DNA of 64,000 nt from Mucilaginibacter sp. UR6-1 (GCF_020880975.1 NZ_JAJIWP010000003.1:558001-622000), one strand, 5' to 3'. Positions 1 through 7,948 are shown, counted from the stretch's first letter. Numbers and translations: made by a program. The notes: generated by a model from the sequence alone, not told the origin.

Positions 1-2
1 AG

Positions 3-740
3 TTAAAAGATCCGCGTGTATTTGTAACTGCCGAGCCAGCGCGCGATCTGGTTGATAATAAAAAACAAAGCGCTACCGATTTTGCATCATTTGTAGGTGC
101 CGATCCGGGGCTTGACCAGGGTGTGATGTACAACAACGCCGGTCTGCAAAAATATTCATTTATTAACCGTAAGCATTTTTATTCAACTTATACCGGCGAG
201 CCAAGTGTACAAATAGGGTACCCTGAGCTGATGCTGAATATTGCCGAGGGTATTAACCGTGGCTGGGCTGCTGGTGCCAATGCCGAAACTTACTATATAA
301 AAGGCATCAAGGCATCAAGGGCAGCATACAGCATACCTGATGATGGCACCTTTACGGCGTATTTTTACCGCCCCGGCTCAACCAGCGTAACTGTTGATGC
401 TAACTATGATACCTATACTATTGATGCTGATTTTAATACTTATTACAATCAATCAACCGTAAAATACGCTGATGGTGCCGATGGTTTGAAAAAAGTGTTG
501 CAGCAGCAATACCTGGCCTTGTTTCGCCATTCGGGTTTGGTATCGTACTTTAACTACCGCCGTACAGGTGTGCCAACCTTTACTACCGGCCCGGGTACAG
601 GTAACGGCAGCCGTATAGCCAAGCGCTTTCAATACCCTGATGTAGAGCGTACCTCGAACGCTAAAAACTACCAGGATGCGCTTGACAGGCAATTTGGCGG
701 TAACGACGATATTAACGGCGTTATGTGGATACTTCAATAA
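3..740 (+). CDS. SusD/RagB-like nutrient-binding outer-membrane lipoprotein, 3' part
   Basis: C-terminal part of a SusD-like protein. The frame is open from the left edge, so the true start with its lipoprotein signal lies outside the window; about 245 codons are present. The piece reads DPRVFVTAEPARD, then GYPELMLNIAEG in the helical part, and ends near NDDINGVMWILQ, which fits the SusD-like group that pairs with SusC TonB-dependent porins. Known role of the family: surface lipoprotein lid that captures oligosaccharides or peptides for import through SusC. A susC gene would be expected upstream, outside the window. A strong terminator follows the stop codon. The substrate cannot be told from sequence. 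Confidence 0.85.
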   Translation, partial: LKDPRVFVTAEPARDLVDNKKQSATDFASFVGADPGLDQGVMYNNAGLQKYSFINRKHFYSTYTGEPSVQIGYPELMLNIAEGINRGWAAGANAETYYIKGIKASRAAYSIPDDGTFTAYFYRPGSTSVTVDANYDTYTIDADFNTYYNQSTVKYADGADGLKKVLQQQYLALFRHSGLVSYFNYRRTGVPTFTTGPGTGNGSRIAKRFQYPDVERTSNAKNYQDALDRQFGGNDDINGVMWILQ

Positions 741-754
741 TTAAATAAAACTTG

Positions 755-790
755 CAAACGGCCATTAGCGATAATGGCCGTTTGTTTTAA
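755..790 (+). terminator. Rho-independent terminator after the SusD-like gene
   Basis: A perfect 13-bp stem (755-767 with 772-784, CAAACGGCCATTA) closes on a GCGA loop and is followed by TTTTAA. It lies 14 bp after the SusD stop codon and ends the presumed susCD transcript just before the next gene. Confidence 0.85.
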
Positions 791-801
791 TAGTGATCAG
801 T

Positions 802-1893
802 ATGAAAAAAATATTCTTGGTGCTGCTGGGTGCCATGACCCTCGGTTACGCACAGGCGCAAACCAAAACGCAAAACCTCATCATTGTTACACTTGATGGC
901 CTGCGCTGGCAGGAGGTATTTCGCGGAGCGGATTCGGTGCTTGTAGCCTCAACGTTTACCGGCGATAAGGATGGTGTTAAAAAGAAATACTGGGCAGCTA
1001 CTCCGGGCGAAAGGCGTAGCATACTGATGCCCTTTCTATGGTCGGTAATAAGCAAACAGGGGCAGGTTTACGGCAACCGCGATCTGGGTAATAAAGATGA
1101 GGTCGCTAATCCTTACCGTTTTTCTTACCCGGGTTATAACGAGATATTCACCGGTTTCCCTGATAGACGGATGAATACCAATGACCCGATAACTAACCCT
1201 AACATGAATGTGCTTGAATTTATCAACAAGCAAAAAGGTTACCAGGGCAAAGTGGTGGCCTTTTCATCATGGGAGCGTTTTCCGCAGATATTAAATACTT
1301 CGCGTTCGGGCCTGCCGGTGTATTCAGGTTATGCTGATGTAAAAAATAAGGATGCTAATGAGCGTATCAAATACCTGAACGAGTTGCAGCATAATGTGCC
1401 TCATTATTTAGGCGATTCAACCCGGTTGGATTTCATCAGCTTTGAATACACCAAAGAGTACATCAGGCAATATAAACCCAAGGTGGTTTTTTTGGGTTTT
1501 GATGAAACGGATGATATGGCGCACGAGGGTAATTACAGCTTTTACCTCGACAGGATTAAGCAGGAGGATGGCTATATCAAAGCTCTATGGGATATGGTGC
1601 AGCATGATCCGGCTTACAAAGGTAAAACAACGCTGCTTATCACCTGCGATCATGGCAGGGGCGAGGAGCCGATTGAAACCTGGCGCAGCCATGGCGAGGA
1701 TGTTAAAAACTCAGAGCAAACCTGGTTTGCCGTTATTGGCCCCGATACCGCGCCAACCGGCGAGGTTAAAACCGCTACCACCACCTACCATAAGCAACTG
1801 GCACAAACCATGGCCTTATTGCTTGGCTTTGATTTTAAGAAAGCTGCCGGGCATGAGGTAGGCGATGCCATCATGACGGTGATCGGGAAGTAA
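802..1893 (+). CDS. Secreted alkaline-phosphatase-superfamily phosphohydrolase
   Basis: 363 aa with an N-terminal signal peptide (MKKIFLVLLGAMTLGYAQAQ), so exported. Motifs are those of the alkaline phosphatase / phosphopentomutase superfamily: a first metal aspartate in VTLDGLRW (about D32), FLGFDETDDMAHEG in the middle and TCDHGRG near the C-terminus, giving Asp and His ligands for two metals. The exact substrate (phosphomonoester, phosphodiester or sulfate) cannot be read. A GTG nine bases upstream is in frame, but the ATG at 802 starts the signal peptide cleanly and is preferred. It follows the SusD gene but is separated from it by a terminator, so it is probably transcribed on its own. 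Confidence 0.8.
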   Translation: MKKIFLVLLGAMTLGYAQAQTKTQNLIIVTLDGLRWQEVFRGADSVLVASTFTGDKDGVKKKYWAATPGERRSILMPFLWSVISKQGQVYGNRDLGNKDEVANPYRFSYPGYNEIFTGFPDRRMNTNDPITNPNMNVLEFINKQKGYQGKVVAFSSWERFPQILNTSRSGLPVYSGYADVKNKDANERIKYLNELQHNVPHYLGDSTRLDFISFEYTKEYIRQYKPKVVFLGFDETDDMAHEGNYSFYLDRIKQEDGYIKALWDMVQHDPAYKGKTTLLITCDHGRGEEPIETWRSHGEDVKNSEQTWFAVIGPDTAPTGEVKTATTTYHKQLAQTMALLLGFDFKKAAGHEVGDAIMTVIGK

Positions 1894-1915
1894 TTATATA
1901 GTATTTTGATATCTG

Positions 1916-1949
1916 AAAAGCCGGGGCATGTACATGTTCCGGCTTTTTT
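1916..1949 (+). terminator. Rho-independent terminator
   Basis: AAAAGCCGG (1916-1924) pairs with CCGGCTTTTTT (1939-1949). The stem continues inward through G-T pairs and a CATG/CATG pairing, leaving almost no loop. It ends the phosphohydrolase transcript. Confidence 0.85.
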
Positions 1950-2068
1950 GATTTATTAATGAATTAGGCAAACAATTTTATTATTAAGTAATTATTATAG
2001 CGCCAACCACAACAAAAGAATATTTAGATCCGGTTGCGCGAACAGCTCAAACAAATATTACTTTAATT

Positions 2069-3787
2069 GTGAATTCAACCCAAACAAACCTGAACATCGG
2101 TATTATTGGCGGCGGGCCGAGCGCCATGTTCCTGTATAAACGCCTTATTGAAGCATCTGACCATACCGTGAACATCACCATTTACGAAAAAGGTAACAGG
2201 CTGGGTGCCGGTATGCCGTACAGTGCCGCCGGTGCTAATGATGAGCATGTTACCAATGTATCAGGCAATGAGATACCTGAGCTGGTCACTTCCGTGTCCG
2301 ACTGGATATGGACCGTACCTAAAGATACGCTTGATAAATATAAAATTGATCCGGAACGCTTTAATGAGTACAAGGTGCTGCCGCGATTACTGTTCGGGCA
2401 ATATCTTACTGAGCAGTTCAGGTTACTGCTGCAGCAGGCTAAGGAAAAAGGGATTAATACTATTGTTAAATTTAATGCCGCCGTGGCTGATTTGGTTGAC
2501 GATCCGGCCGGGGGCAGGGTACAGGTAATAACATCAGCAGGCGATAAATTTTACCACGAGCGCATAGCTATTTGCAGCGGGCACTATTGGCCTAAAAAAA
2601 ATGAGGGTAAGGTGGCCGGTTATTTTGATTCGCCCTACCCGCCATCAAAACTCACTTTTAAGGTCGATCATGAGGTAGCCATCCGTGGTTCATCGTTAAC
2701 GGCTATTGATGCCATCCGTACTTTATCAAGATATAACGGCAGCTTTGATAAGGATGCTGAAGGAAACCTGACCTACTCTGCATATCCCGAAAGCAAGAAT
2801 TTCAGGATGGTGATGCACTCGCGCAATGGTTTGCTGCCCGCGGTGCGTTTTCACCTGGAGGATTCGCACCTGGGTAAAGACACTGTGCTTAGCCGGGACG
2901 AGATAGCGCGCGTACGTGAGGCCAACAATGGCTTTTTGCCACTTGATTATGTGTTCGATAAAAACTTTAAAGACGGCATTAAAGAGAATGACCCTGACTT
3001 TTACCATCGCATTAAGGATATGCAAACGGAGGAGTTTGTTGACCTGATGATGGGCATGCGTGAGGAGCGCGACGCGTTTGAGCTGCTACAGGCGGAGTAT
3101 GATGAGGCCGATCGGTCGATTGAAAAACGGGAGTCGATTTACTGGAAAGAGATGCTGGGGATATTAAGTTTCGCGATGAATTACCCGGCTAAATATTTTT
3201 CGGCGGAGGACATGCAGCGGGTGCAAAAAACGCTGATGCCGCTTATTTCCATCGTTATTGCCTATGTGCCCCAAAGCTCGGCCATTGAGATGCTTGCCCT
3301 GCATAACGCTGGCGTGCTTGATATTATAGCCGTTGGTGAAGATAGTACCGTTGAGCCCGCCGATGATGGTGGAGCAACCGTTACGTATACTGATAAGGAC
3401 GGCGAACAAAAAACTAAACACTATCAAACCTTTGTTGATTGCATAGGGCAGCCGCACCTTTCATTTAGCGATATACCCTATAAAAGCCTGATAGATAACA
3501 GGGTGCTAACCCCGGCAAAGCTAAAATTCAGTGACCCAAAAGCGGGACAGCAGGCATTAGCCAAAGGCGACGGCAAGGTAACACAGGATGCCTCGGGCGA
3601 TTTTTATTTGAATGTTGCCGGGGTGGCTATTAATGATGATTTTCAGGCGGTGGATGGTTATAGCGCACTAAATGAGCGTGTTTATATTATGGCGGTGCCT
3701 TACATTGGCGGGTTTAATCCCGATTATTCAGGTTTGGATTTTGGTGAGGCGGCATCGGCATTAATAATAAAAGCCATGTTGCGGTAA
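2069..3787 (+). CDS. FAD/NAD(P)-binding protein (FAD-NAD(P)-binding family)
   Basis: 572 aa. The N-terminus carries a Rossmann dinucleotide fold with IGIIGGGPSAMF (residues about 10-21) followed by the FAD-ribose acidic residue in ITIYEK. Further on, VSGNEIPEL and the C-terminal YIMAVPYIGGFNPDYSGLDFG resemble the FAD-NAD(P)-binding family (PF13454-like) found beside uncharacterised oxidoreductases. No signal peptide, so cytosolic. The start is a GTG: no ATG or TTG lies in frame between an upstream stop and the glycine motif, so GTG is the only start that keeps the complete beta-strand before GGGPS. The reaction is unknown; a flavoprotein monooxygenase or reductase role is inference. Confidence 0.75.
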   Translation: MNSTQTNLNIGIIGGGPSAMFLYKRLIEASDHTVNITIYEKGNRLGAGMPYSAAGANDEHVTNVSGNEIPELVTSVSDWIWTVPKDTLDKYKIDPERFNEYKVLPRLLFGQYLTEQFRLLLQQAKEKGINTIVKFNAAVADLVDDPAGGRVQVITSAGDKFYHERIAICSGHYWPKKNEGKVAGYFDSPYPPSKLTFKVDHEVAIRGSSLTAIDAIRTLSRYNGSFDKDAEGNLTYSAYPESKNFRMVMHSRNGLLPAVRFHLEDSHLGKDTVLSRDEIARVREANNGFLPLDYVFDKNFKDGIKENDPDFYHRIKDMQTEEFVDLMMGMREERDAFELLQAEYDEADRSIEKRESIYWKEMLGILSFAMNYPAKYFSAEDMQRVQKTLMPLISIVIAYVPQSSAIEMLALHNAGVLDIIAVGEDSTVEPADDGGATVTYTDKDGEQKTKHYQTFVDCIGQPHLSFSDIPYKSLIDNRVLTPAKLKFSDPKAGQQALAKGDGKVTQDASGDFYLNVAGVAINDDFQAVDGYSALNERVYIMAVPYIGGFNPDYSGLDFGEAASALIIKAMLR

Positions 3788-3832
3788 GGCTGGCACAGCT
3801 ATTGCAAATGTTGATGCAAACATCTAAAAACT

Positions 3833-4288
3833 ATGGAAACTACAGAAAAATCAATTGACGTATTAAATGATCTGATAGAGATCAATAATGACCGTGTTGC
3901 AGGTTTTGAAAAAGCCTTAGCTGATATTAACGATGAAAACATCGATTTAAAAGGGCTTTTTCAAACTTACTCAGCTCAAAGCCGCAAGTTTAGCCAGGAG
4001 CTTACCGCGCTTACCGCTGTTCGTGGTGGTGATGTAGAAACCGGTAACAGCGTAAGCGGTACATTACACCGCGCCTGGATCGACGTAAAATCATTATTTG
4101 GCGGTAGCGATCGTGTCGGTATTCTTAACGAGGCCGAAAGAGGTGAAGATGCTATTAAAAAAGCTTACACCACCGCCCTTACCGAAGGTGGCCTGAGCGG
4201 CGAAGCTTTGCAAACCGTTACAGCGCAATCTCAGGATATTAATGCCGCGCACGATGCCATTAAGGCCCTGCGCGACGCAGCTAAATAA
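3833..4288 (+). CDS. PA2169-family four-helix-bundle protein (DUF2383)
   Basis: 151 aa, no signal peptide, strongly helical and acidic. It begins with ETTEKSIDVLNDLIEINNDR and contains SGTLHRAWIDVKSLFGG in the second half, both typical of the DUF2383 family annotated as PA2169-family four-helix-bundle proteins, which are ferritin-like in outline. The family is common in stress-related gene sets of soil bacteria, but no function is established. Full length for the family. It lies 45 bp after the FAD protein in the same direction, so co-transcription is possible. A clear terminator follows. Confidence 0.85.
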   Translation: METTEKSIDVLNDLIEINNDRVAGFEKALADINDENIDLKGLFQTYSAQSRKFSQELTALTAVRGGDVETGNSVSGTLHRAWIDVKSLFGGSDRVGILNEAERGEDAIKKAYTTALTEGGLSGEALQTVTAQSQDINAAHDAIKALRDAAK

Positions 4289-4311
4289 GCAAACCTCGTA
4301 CTACTTATAAC

Positions 4312-4344
4312 AAAAAATGCCAGGCAATTTGCCGGGCATTTTTT
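4312..4344. terminator. Bidirectional terminator between convergent genes
   Basis: A perfect 10-bp stem AAAAAATGCC (4312-4321) / GGCATTTTTT (4335-4344) gives a T-run on both strands. It sits between the rightward DUF2383 gene and the leftward XRE regulator and can serve both. Confidence 0.85.
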
Positions 4345-4365
4345 GTAACGGATATATTTTTATTA

Positions 4366-4722
4366 CTATACGGCTTGTTTGCCGGGCAGCTTGTCTTTTA
4401 ATTCATTCAGTTCAATTTCATAAGCGCGCATACGGGCATGTAAAATATCAACCTCGGTGCGCAGCATTTGTATTTCGGTAATTAATTTGGCCCCGTCGGT
4501 TTTGTTGATCTTTTTATCGCCGGTGCCCAATATCAGCCACTCGGGCGAATATTTAAGCTGAAAGCATAGTTTGCTGATGAGGTAATAACTCATCTCCTGC
4601 TTGTGATTGATAACCTTGCTGATAAAGCCCTGATCAACGCCAATGGCCGATGCCAGGCCAACCTGGCCGCCATGTTCCTTAACAATTACCTTTAGCCTTT
4701 TTACAATGCCGTCATCACCCAT
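4366..4722 (-). CDS. XRE-type helix-turn-helix regulator with C-terminal coiled coil
   Basis: 118 aa. Residues 1-60 form a phage-repressor-like helix-turn-helix (GGQVGLASAIGVDQGFISKVIN), followed by the YSPEWLILGTGDK motif common after CI-type HTH domains in Bacteroidota. Residues about 75-112 are heptad-patterned (ITEIQMLRTEVDILHARM), suggesting dimerisation by coiled coil. There is no peptidase domain. It is the first of two phage-type repressors within 2 kb. The downstream end abuts a bidirectional terminator. Targets are unknown; autoregulation is likely for the family but no operator was identified. Confidence 0.75.
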   Translation of the reverse strand: MGDDGIVKRLKVIVKEHGGQVGLASAIGVDQGFISKVINHKQEMSYYLISKLCFQLKYSPEWLILGTGDKKINKTDGAKLITEIQMLRTEVDILHARMRAYEIELNELKDKLPGKQAV

Positions 4723-4796
4723 GATGGTGCAAGTATAAACAATTTGGCATTAAGCCAATCTTAAAGAATATTTTTTACCAGGCAGTATATCCGGCC

Positions 4797-5132
4797 TTAG
4801 CGTTTAGCGTGTTTGTTAATGTAGTTGAGTATCAGGTCGAGCCTGTTGGTATATTCGGGCAGGGGCATTTTGCCGGTATTGTAATCGTGCATGGTTTCAT
4901 CAAGCTTTTGGCTTACCTTGTTATAAAGCGCCGTATTTGCTGATTGCACAGCCGATAGTACATTTTGCAGTTTGTTAAGTTTTGTAGCCGCTGTTTGTTT
5001 CATCAGCAAAGGCTCCACTCCATTGCTTTGCTTTAAAATAGTATTGAATTTTCTGCGCTGGCGAATATCAAATATCAATATCAGTATAAGTATAACAGCG
5101 CCGCCATAGGCGTAGGGTAACAACTCATTCAT
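4797..5132 (-). CDS. Small membrane-anchored protein of unknown function
   Basis: 111 aa, not recognised. One N-terminal transmembrane segment (YAYGGAVILILILIF, residues 7-21) is followed by a basic DIRQRRK stop-transfer patch and a hydrophilic helical domain of about 85 residues, which should lie in the cytoplasm. Two adjacent possible starts encode almost the same protein. It lies upstream of the XRE gene on the same strand with a gap of 74 bp, so the two could share a transcript. Confidence 0.6.
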   Translation of the reverse strand: MNELLPYAYGGAVILILILIFDIRQRRKFNTILKQSNGVEPLLMKQTAATKLNKLQNVLSAVQSANTALYNKVSQKLDETMHDYNTGKMPLPEYTNRLDLILNYINKHAKR

Positions 5133-5215
5133 TCGTAATCGGGGTATTTATATATATCATTACGAGGTTTTAAGTTAAATGGTTTTACGTGAGCGAACAA
5201 AATTTTCAACACGCC

Positions 5216-5719
5216 TTATCTTATATCCTTTTCATAACAGTAAAAACTTAAACCGGGTTTATGTGCCAGGCCTATCTCGCCTATATTTTTATATCCTGAT
5301 CGTTCCAGTAAGCGCTGCATGGCTTTGTTCATGGTATTGGTATCAGCCTGTGCTTTGCCTATGTTATGCCTGCGTGCCACTTCATCAGCATGGTTTAGCA
5401 GCGCCACCGCTATGCCCAGGCCCTGAAACCGCGGACTAACCGCCAGCCGATGGGTAACAACCGCAGGCAGGGTAATATCAATGCCCGCCGCGGCATAGTC
5501 AGGCTCGGGGGCGGTAGTTATGGCGGTTACACCTGCAAGCTGGCCGTTATGTTCAGCAACCCACAGTTGTTTAAGCTCAATGTCCTTTGTAAAAACTTCG
5601 GTGTTGGGGTAGGTATCGCTCCATTGCCGGTTACCTGCTGCCTGCATTAACGGCACTACTTCGGCAACTACTGTCATTATCCCGGGTATGTCGGTCAGGG
5701 TAGCTTCACGTATCGTCAT
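5216..5719 (-). CDS. GNAT-family N-acetyltransferase
   Basis: 167 aa, beginning MTIREATLTDIPGIMTVV, the usual first strand and helix of GNAT enzymes. The acetyl-CoA-binding motif A is visible as HRLAVSPRFQGLGIAVALLNHADE (the Q/R-x-x-G-x-A loop). The late strand ERSGYKNIGE and a C-terminal FYCYEK complete the fold. It transfers acetyl from acetyl-CoA to an amine; the acceptor cannot be deduced. The gene starts 22 bp downstream of the S24 repressor gene on the same strand, so they are probably co-transcribed. Confidence 0.85.
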   Translation of the reverse strand: MTIREATLTDIPGIMTVVAEVVPLMQAAGNRQWSDTYPNTEVFTKDIELKQLWVAEHNGQLAGVTAITTAPEPDYAAAGIDITLPAVVTHRLAVSPRFQGLGIAVALLNHADEVARRHNIGKAQADTNTMNKAMQRLLERSGYKNIGEIGLAHKPGLSFYCYEKDIR

Positions 5720-5741
5720 CCTGTATATTTTTCTATCGCTA

Positions 5742-6446
5742 TTAATGGTTATGTTTTTTATGAATATCCTTTACCAGGCACAGCTTTTTAATGTCGGCTA
5801 TCTTGATAACGAAGGGGGCGTATTTCAAACGGTTGCCAACCATTTCGGTGGTATTGTCTGAGTGAGCTATCACTTCGTCGGCCGTGTCGCCGGCAAGCAG
5901 GCGCTTGTACATGCGATAATCGCCCCACTCAATATAGTAAACCTCGCCGGGCAGTATCTTCATGTCATGTATCACCTTCAGGGCAACCCAGCAACCATTT
6001 TCAAGGTAAGGGTACATGCTGTGGCCCCATACGGGTAGCGCGAAATCGCAATCTTCAATCCCCGGAAAATTCATGTGGCCTACCGGGTTGCTGTCGTTTA
6101 TATCATTATAAACCTCAACGCCGGTAGCTGTTGCCATTACCTCATACATCGGTATACCTTCAAAGGCTTTTTTACTTATACTAACAGAGGTGCTGTTTTC
6201 TTTATTTTTTACCGGAGAAAGATATTCTTGATATATTTCTTTAAAAAGTTTTAATTTTTCTGGATCAATATTTTGTCTGCTTTTTACAATCTCTGTAATG
6301 GTACTGGCTGAGTTGTAGCCAAGTGCCTCTGCTAATTGTGTGTTATTATAAAATGCCTTGCCTCTCAATTGAGTATAGAGTATAATAAACTCCAATGTTT
6401 CCGGGCGAATGGTTTTTATTTTATTGGGTTTTGTAGTCTGATCCAT
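5742..6446 (-). CDS. S24-family LexA/CI-like repressor with N-terminal HTH
   Basis: 234 aa. Residues about 14-70 form a helix-turn-helix (NTQLAEALGYNSASTITEIVKSR). Residues 100-225 are a LexA/CI-type S24 peptidase domain with the nucleophile in WGHSMYP (S143) and the general-base lysine in YRMYKRLL (K181). A Lys/Ser-rich linker precedes it. Family knowledge: such repressors are inactivated by RecA-stimulated self-cleavage, usually between Ala-Gly or Cys-Gly; here the corresponding stretch reads ATATGVEV, so the canonical Ala-Gly bond is not obvious. Candidate operators lie in the divergent promoter region and one in the gene itself. The divergent small gene at 6587 is the likely regulated partner. 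Confidence 0.82.
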   Translation of the reverse strand: MDQTTKPNKIKTIRPETLEFIILYTQLRGKAFYNNTQLAEALGYNSASTITEIVKSRQNIDPEKLKLFKEIYQEYLSPVKNKENSTSVSISKKAFEGIPMYEVMATATGVEVYNDINDSNPVGHMNFPGIEDCDFALPVWGHSMYPYLENGCWVALKVIHDMKILPGEVYYIEWGDYRMYKRLLAGDTADEVIAHSDNTTEMVGNRLKYAPFVIKIADIKKLCLVKDIHKKHNH

Positions 6447-6462
6447 AAAGAAAAAATTATAA

Positions 6463-6500
6463 ATATTCTTGATATAAATACAGAAATATCTTTATATTTG
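6463..6500. promoter_or_regulatory. Divergent promoter region with candidate repressor operators
   Basis: Between the S24 repressor and the rightward small gene there are two AT-rich dyads: ATATTCTTGATATA (6463-6476) and AAATATCTTTATATTT (6485-6500, perfect 6-bp arms). The second overlaps a rightward -7-like box TATATTTG (6493-6500). The first 14-mer recurs exactly at 6222-6235 inside the repressor gene. The arrangement fits autoregulation by the repressor; operator function is inference. Confidence 0.45.
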
Positions 6501-6586
6501 TTTCGTTGTTTGATGCTAAGCTAAAGCAAATTTATTAAAGCGCCAAACATCGCCTAAAGAATTTACAGGAATTAAAGAATTGCAGC

Positions 6587-6790
6587 ATGTACGTAGCCTA
6601 CTTATCACCCGATCACCTGCCAGCACTAACCGGCCATCAAACAAATAATGTTGTTGATGCTGATGAACAAGCCTTTCATAATGCGCAAATGGAAGGATAC
6701 GTAATGGCATGTGCGAGGCTAAGCAAAGAAATTGCCGCAATTCAGCGTTACCTGCCCGGCTGGCTTCCGGAACGGCCGGGCTTAAAGTAA
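6587..6790 (+). CDS. Small protein of unknown function, divergent from the S24 repressor
   Basis: 67 aa, soluble, not recognised. Sequence features: a short N-terminal YVAYLSPDHLP stretch, an acidic middle (VDADEQAFHNAQMEGY), a helix with SKEIAAIQRYLPG and a proline/glycine-rich end. It is transcribed away from the S24 repressor with a candidate operator region between them, so it may be a repressor-controlled gene. The opposite strand is also open here, but its product lacks plausible structure. The first gene of a rightward series of three small unknown genes. Confidence 0.5.
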   Translation: MYVAYLSPDHLPALTGHQTNNVVDADEQAFHNAQMEGYVMACARLSKEIAAIQRYLPGWLPERPGLK

Positions 6791-6889
6791 AACCAATTAA
6801 CCAGCTCCTTACCGCGGAGCGATCATTAATCAAAATCTAAATCCCTGTAGCTGTTGCCTTGCCGCGCTACTGATTAAAAACAAAGCTCC

Positions 6890-6911
6890 TCCTGAAGGGG
6901 GTTGGGGGGCA
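6890..6911. repeat. Short degenerate GC-rich intergenic palindrome (CTCC/GGGG type)
   Basis: CCTCCTGAAGGGGGTTGGGG resembles the short CCTCCC...GGGAGG repeat seen at 15.8, 35.8, 52.4 and 58.9-59.1 kb in this window. Here it is shorter and lies directly before the start of the next gene. Confidence 0.4.
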
Positions 6912-6917
6912 TATGTC

Positions 6918-7331
6918 ATGATCAAATTATCACAAAAACTAAAACAGCAATTATGGTGGTTAATTATTTCGGTTGATTACAATTACAGCCGCATTGCCAT
7001 TGCCGACCACGACCTTACCGACGATGCCTTCACCCTGTGGCTTGAGGACAAGCAGGATTATAAGAATACGTTGGATGAATGCCTGCGCCTTGACCTGCCG
7101 ATAGCCCGCTTTGCCCGCATTATTAAAAGCGAAGGCCTAAACAGCTACGTGGGCACAAAGGTACACACCAAAAAAGGGTACCTGTATAAGAGCCGTATCG
7201 AGATAAATGAGCCGGTTGCCTGGTACCGTGATGATGCCACCACCACCGAACAACAGTGGGCGCGCGAAGCTATTTTAAAGGCCATATTAACACAATTGGT
7301 TGAAAATGAAGTTTATGATGGCAGTGTTTAA
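6918..7331 (+). CDS. Protein of unknown function
   Basis: 137 aa, not recognised. It is soluble, with charged helices and a WWLIISVDYNYSRIAIADHDL start that might be a hydrophobic first strand and helix rather than a membrane anchor. The middle has the basic stretch KVHTKKGYLYKSR. No catalytic motif is visible. It is the second of three rightward small genes downstream of the S24 repressor region. The gap upstream holds a GC-rich palindromic repeat close to the start codon, so the ATG at 6918 is somewhat uncertain. Confidence 0.5.
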   Translation: MIKLSQKLKQQLWWLIISVDYNYSRIAIADHDLTDDAFTLWLEDKQDYKNTLDECLRLDLPIARFARIIKSEGLNSYVGTKVHTKKGYLYKSRIEINEPVAWYRDDATTTEQQWAREAILKAILTQLVENEVYDGSV

Positions 7332-7376
7332 GCCTATGGCATAGTATGTGCCTGTGTTATATAAATACATAACATT

Positions 7377-7565
7377 ATGGAACGCAAATATATTGAACAA
7401 CCTGCCCAGCAACCCAAACCGCAAAATAATGATAGCTTTTGGCAGGTGATGAAGCCTTTTGTAAAATTCGGTGTAAAAACTATGGGCATCATGGCCGGGA
7501 CATTATGGGCTATAGTAAAGATCATCCCTAAGCCATCCGAGTTTAAAGCCGAAAAACGGCCTTAA
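7377..7565 (+). CDS. Small protein of unknown function
   Basis: 62 aa, not recognised. An N-terminal hydrophilic part rich in Pro and Gln (EQPAQQPKPQNND) is followed by an amphipathic or weakly membrane-associated helix (FVKFGVKTMGIMAGTLWAIVKII, residues about 29-51) and a basic C-terminus. Possibly a single-pass membrane peptide. It follows the previous gene by 45 bp in the same direction. Confidence 0.45.
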   Translation: MERKYIEQPAQQPKPQNNDSFWQVMKPFVKFGVKTMGIMAGTLWAIVKIIPKPSEFKAEKRP

Positions 7566-7804
7566 TAGGGGCATTTATAGCCATTTTGTGTAATAAGTCT
7601 ACATATTTAAGTATAGCCTGGCTTCGGCACACAACCCTGTAAATAATTATATTTAATATTTTATATAGTTGATAATTAGTAGTTTGTGTTAAGTTTTTAC
7701 AGTGTTTACAAATAGAATTTATAATGCTGACGGCACACTGGTAACCTTATTGCATACTATTCAGTAATTGTTTGGTATAATAAAATAATTTAAATCTGAA
7801 AACT
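7566..7804. other. AT-rich intergenic stretch without a recognised feature
   Basis: 239 bp, clearly more AT-rich than its surroundings. No ORF, hairpin or repeat with good support was found. It presumably holds the promoter of the small secreted protein at 7805, but no clear TAnnTTTG box is present. Confidence 0.4.
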
Positions 7805-7948
7805 ATGAAAAAGCTATTAAGCGTGCTGGTATTATCAGCCTTTACTTTAGGTTCATTTGCTCAAACTGCTCCTAAAGACACTACAAAAAGCACAACAAAA
7901 ACAGACACTGTAAAGAAAGATACTACTAAAAAAGATAAGAGGAAATAA
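7805..7948 (+). CDS. Small secreted Lys/Thr-rich protein
   Basis: 47 aa. The first 20 residues (MKKLLSVLVLSAFTLGSFAQ) are a textbook signal peptide with an AQ-type cleavage end. The mature part of only about 27 residues consists almost entirely of Thr, Lys and Asp in DTTKK-like repeats, so it is highly charged, probably disordered and periplasmic. A strong terminator follows 50 bp after the stop codon, supporting an independent transcript. Similar tiny signal-peptide plus Lys/Thr/Asp peptides occur in Bacteroidota but I know of no function. Confidence 0.65.
   Translation: MKKLLSVLVLSAFTLGSFAQTAPKDTTKSTTKTDTVKKDTTKKDKRK

Noticed and set aside
6516..6833. Leftward 105-residue frame opposite the 67-aa gene
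   Set aside because: It lies in the divergent promoter region of the repressor and lacks recognisable structure; kept as a shadow, though the rightward gene is itself only moderately supported.
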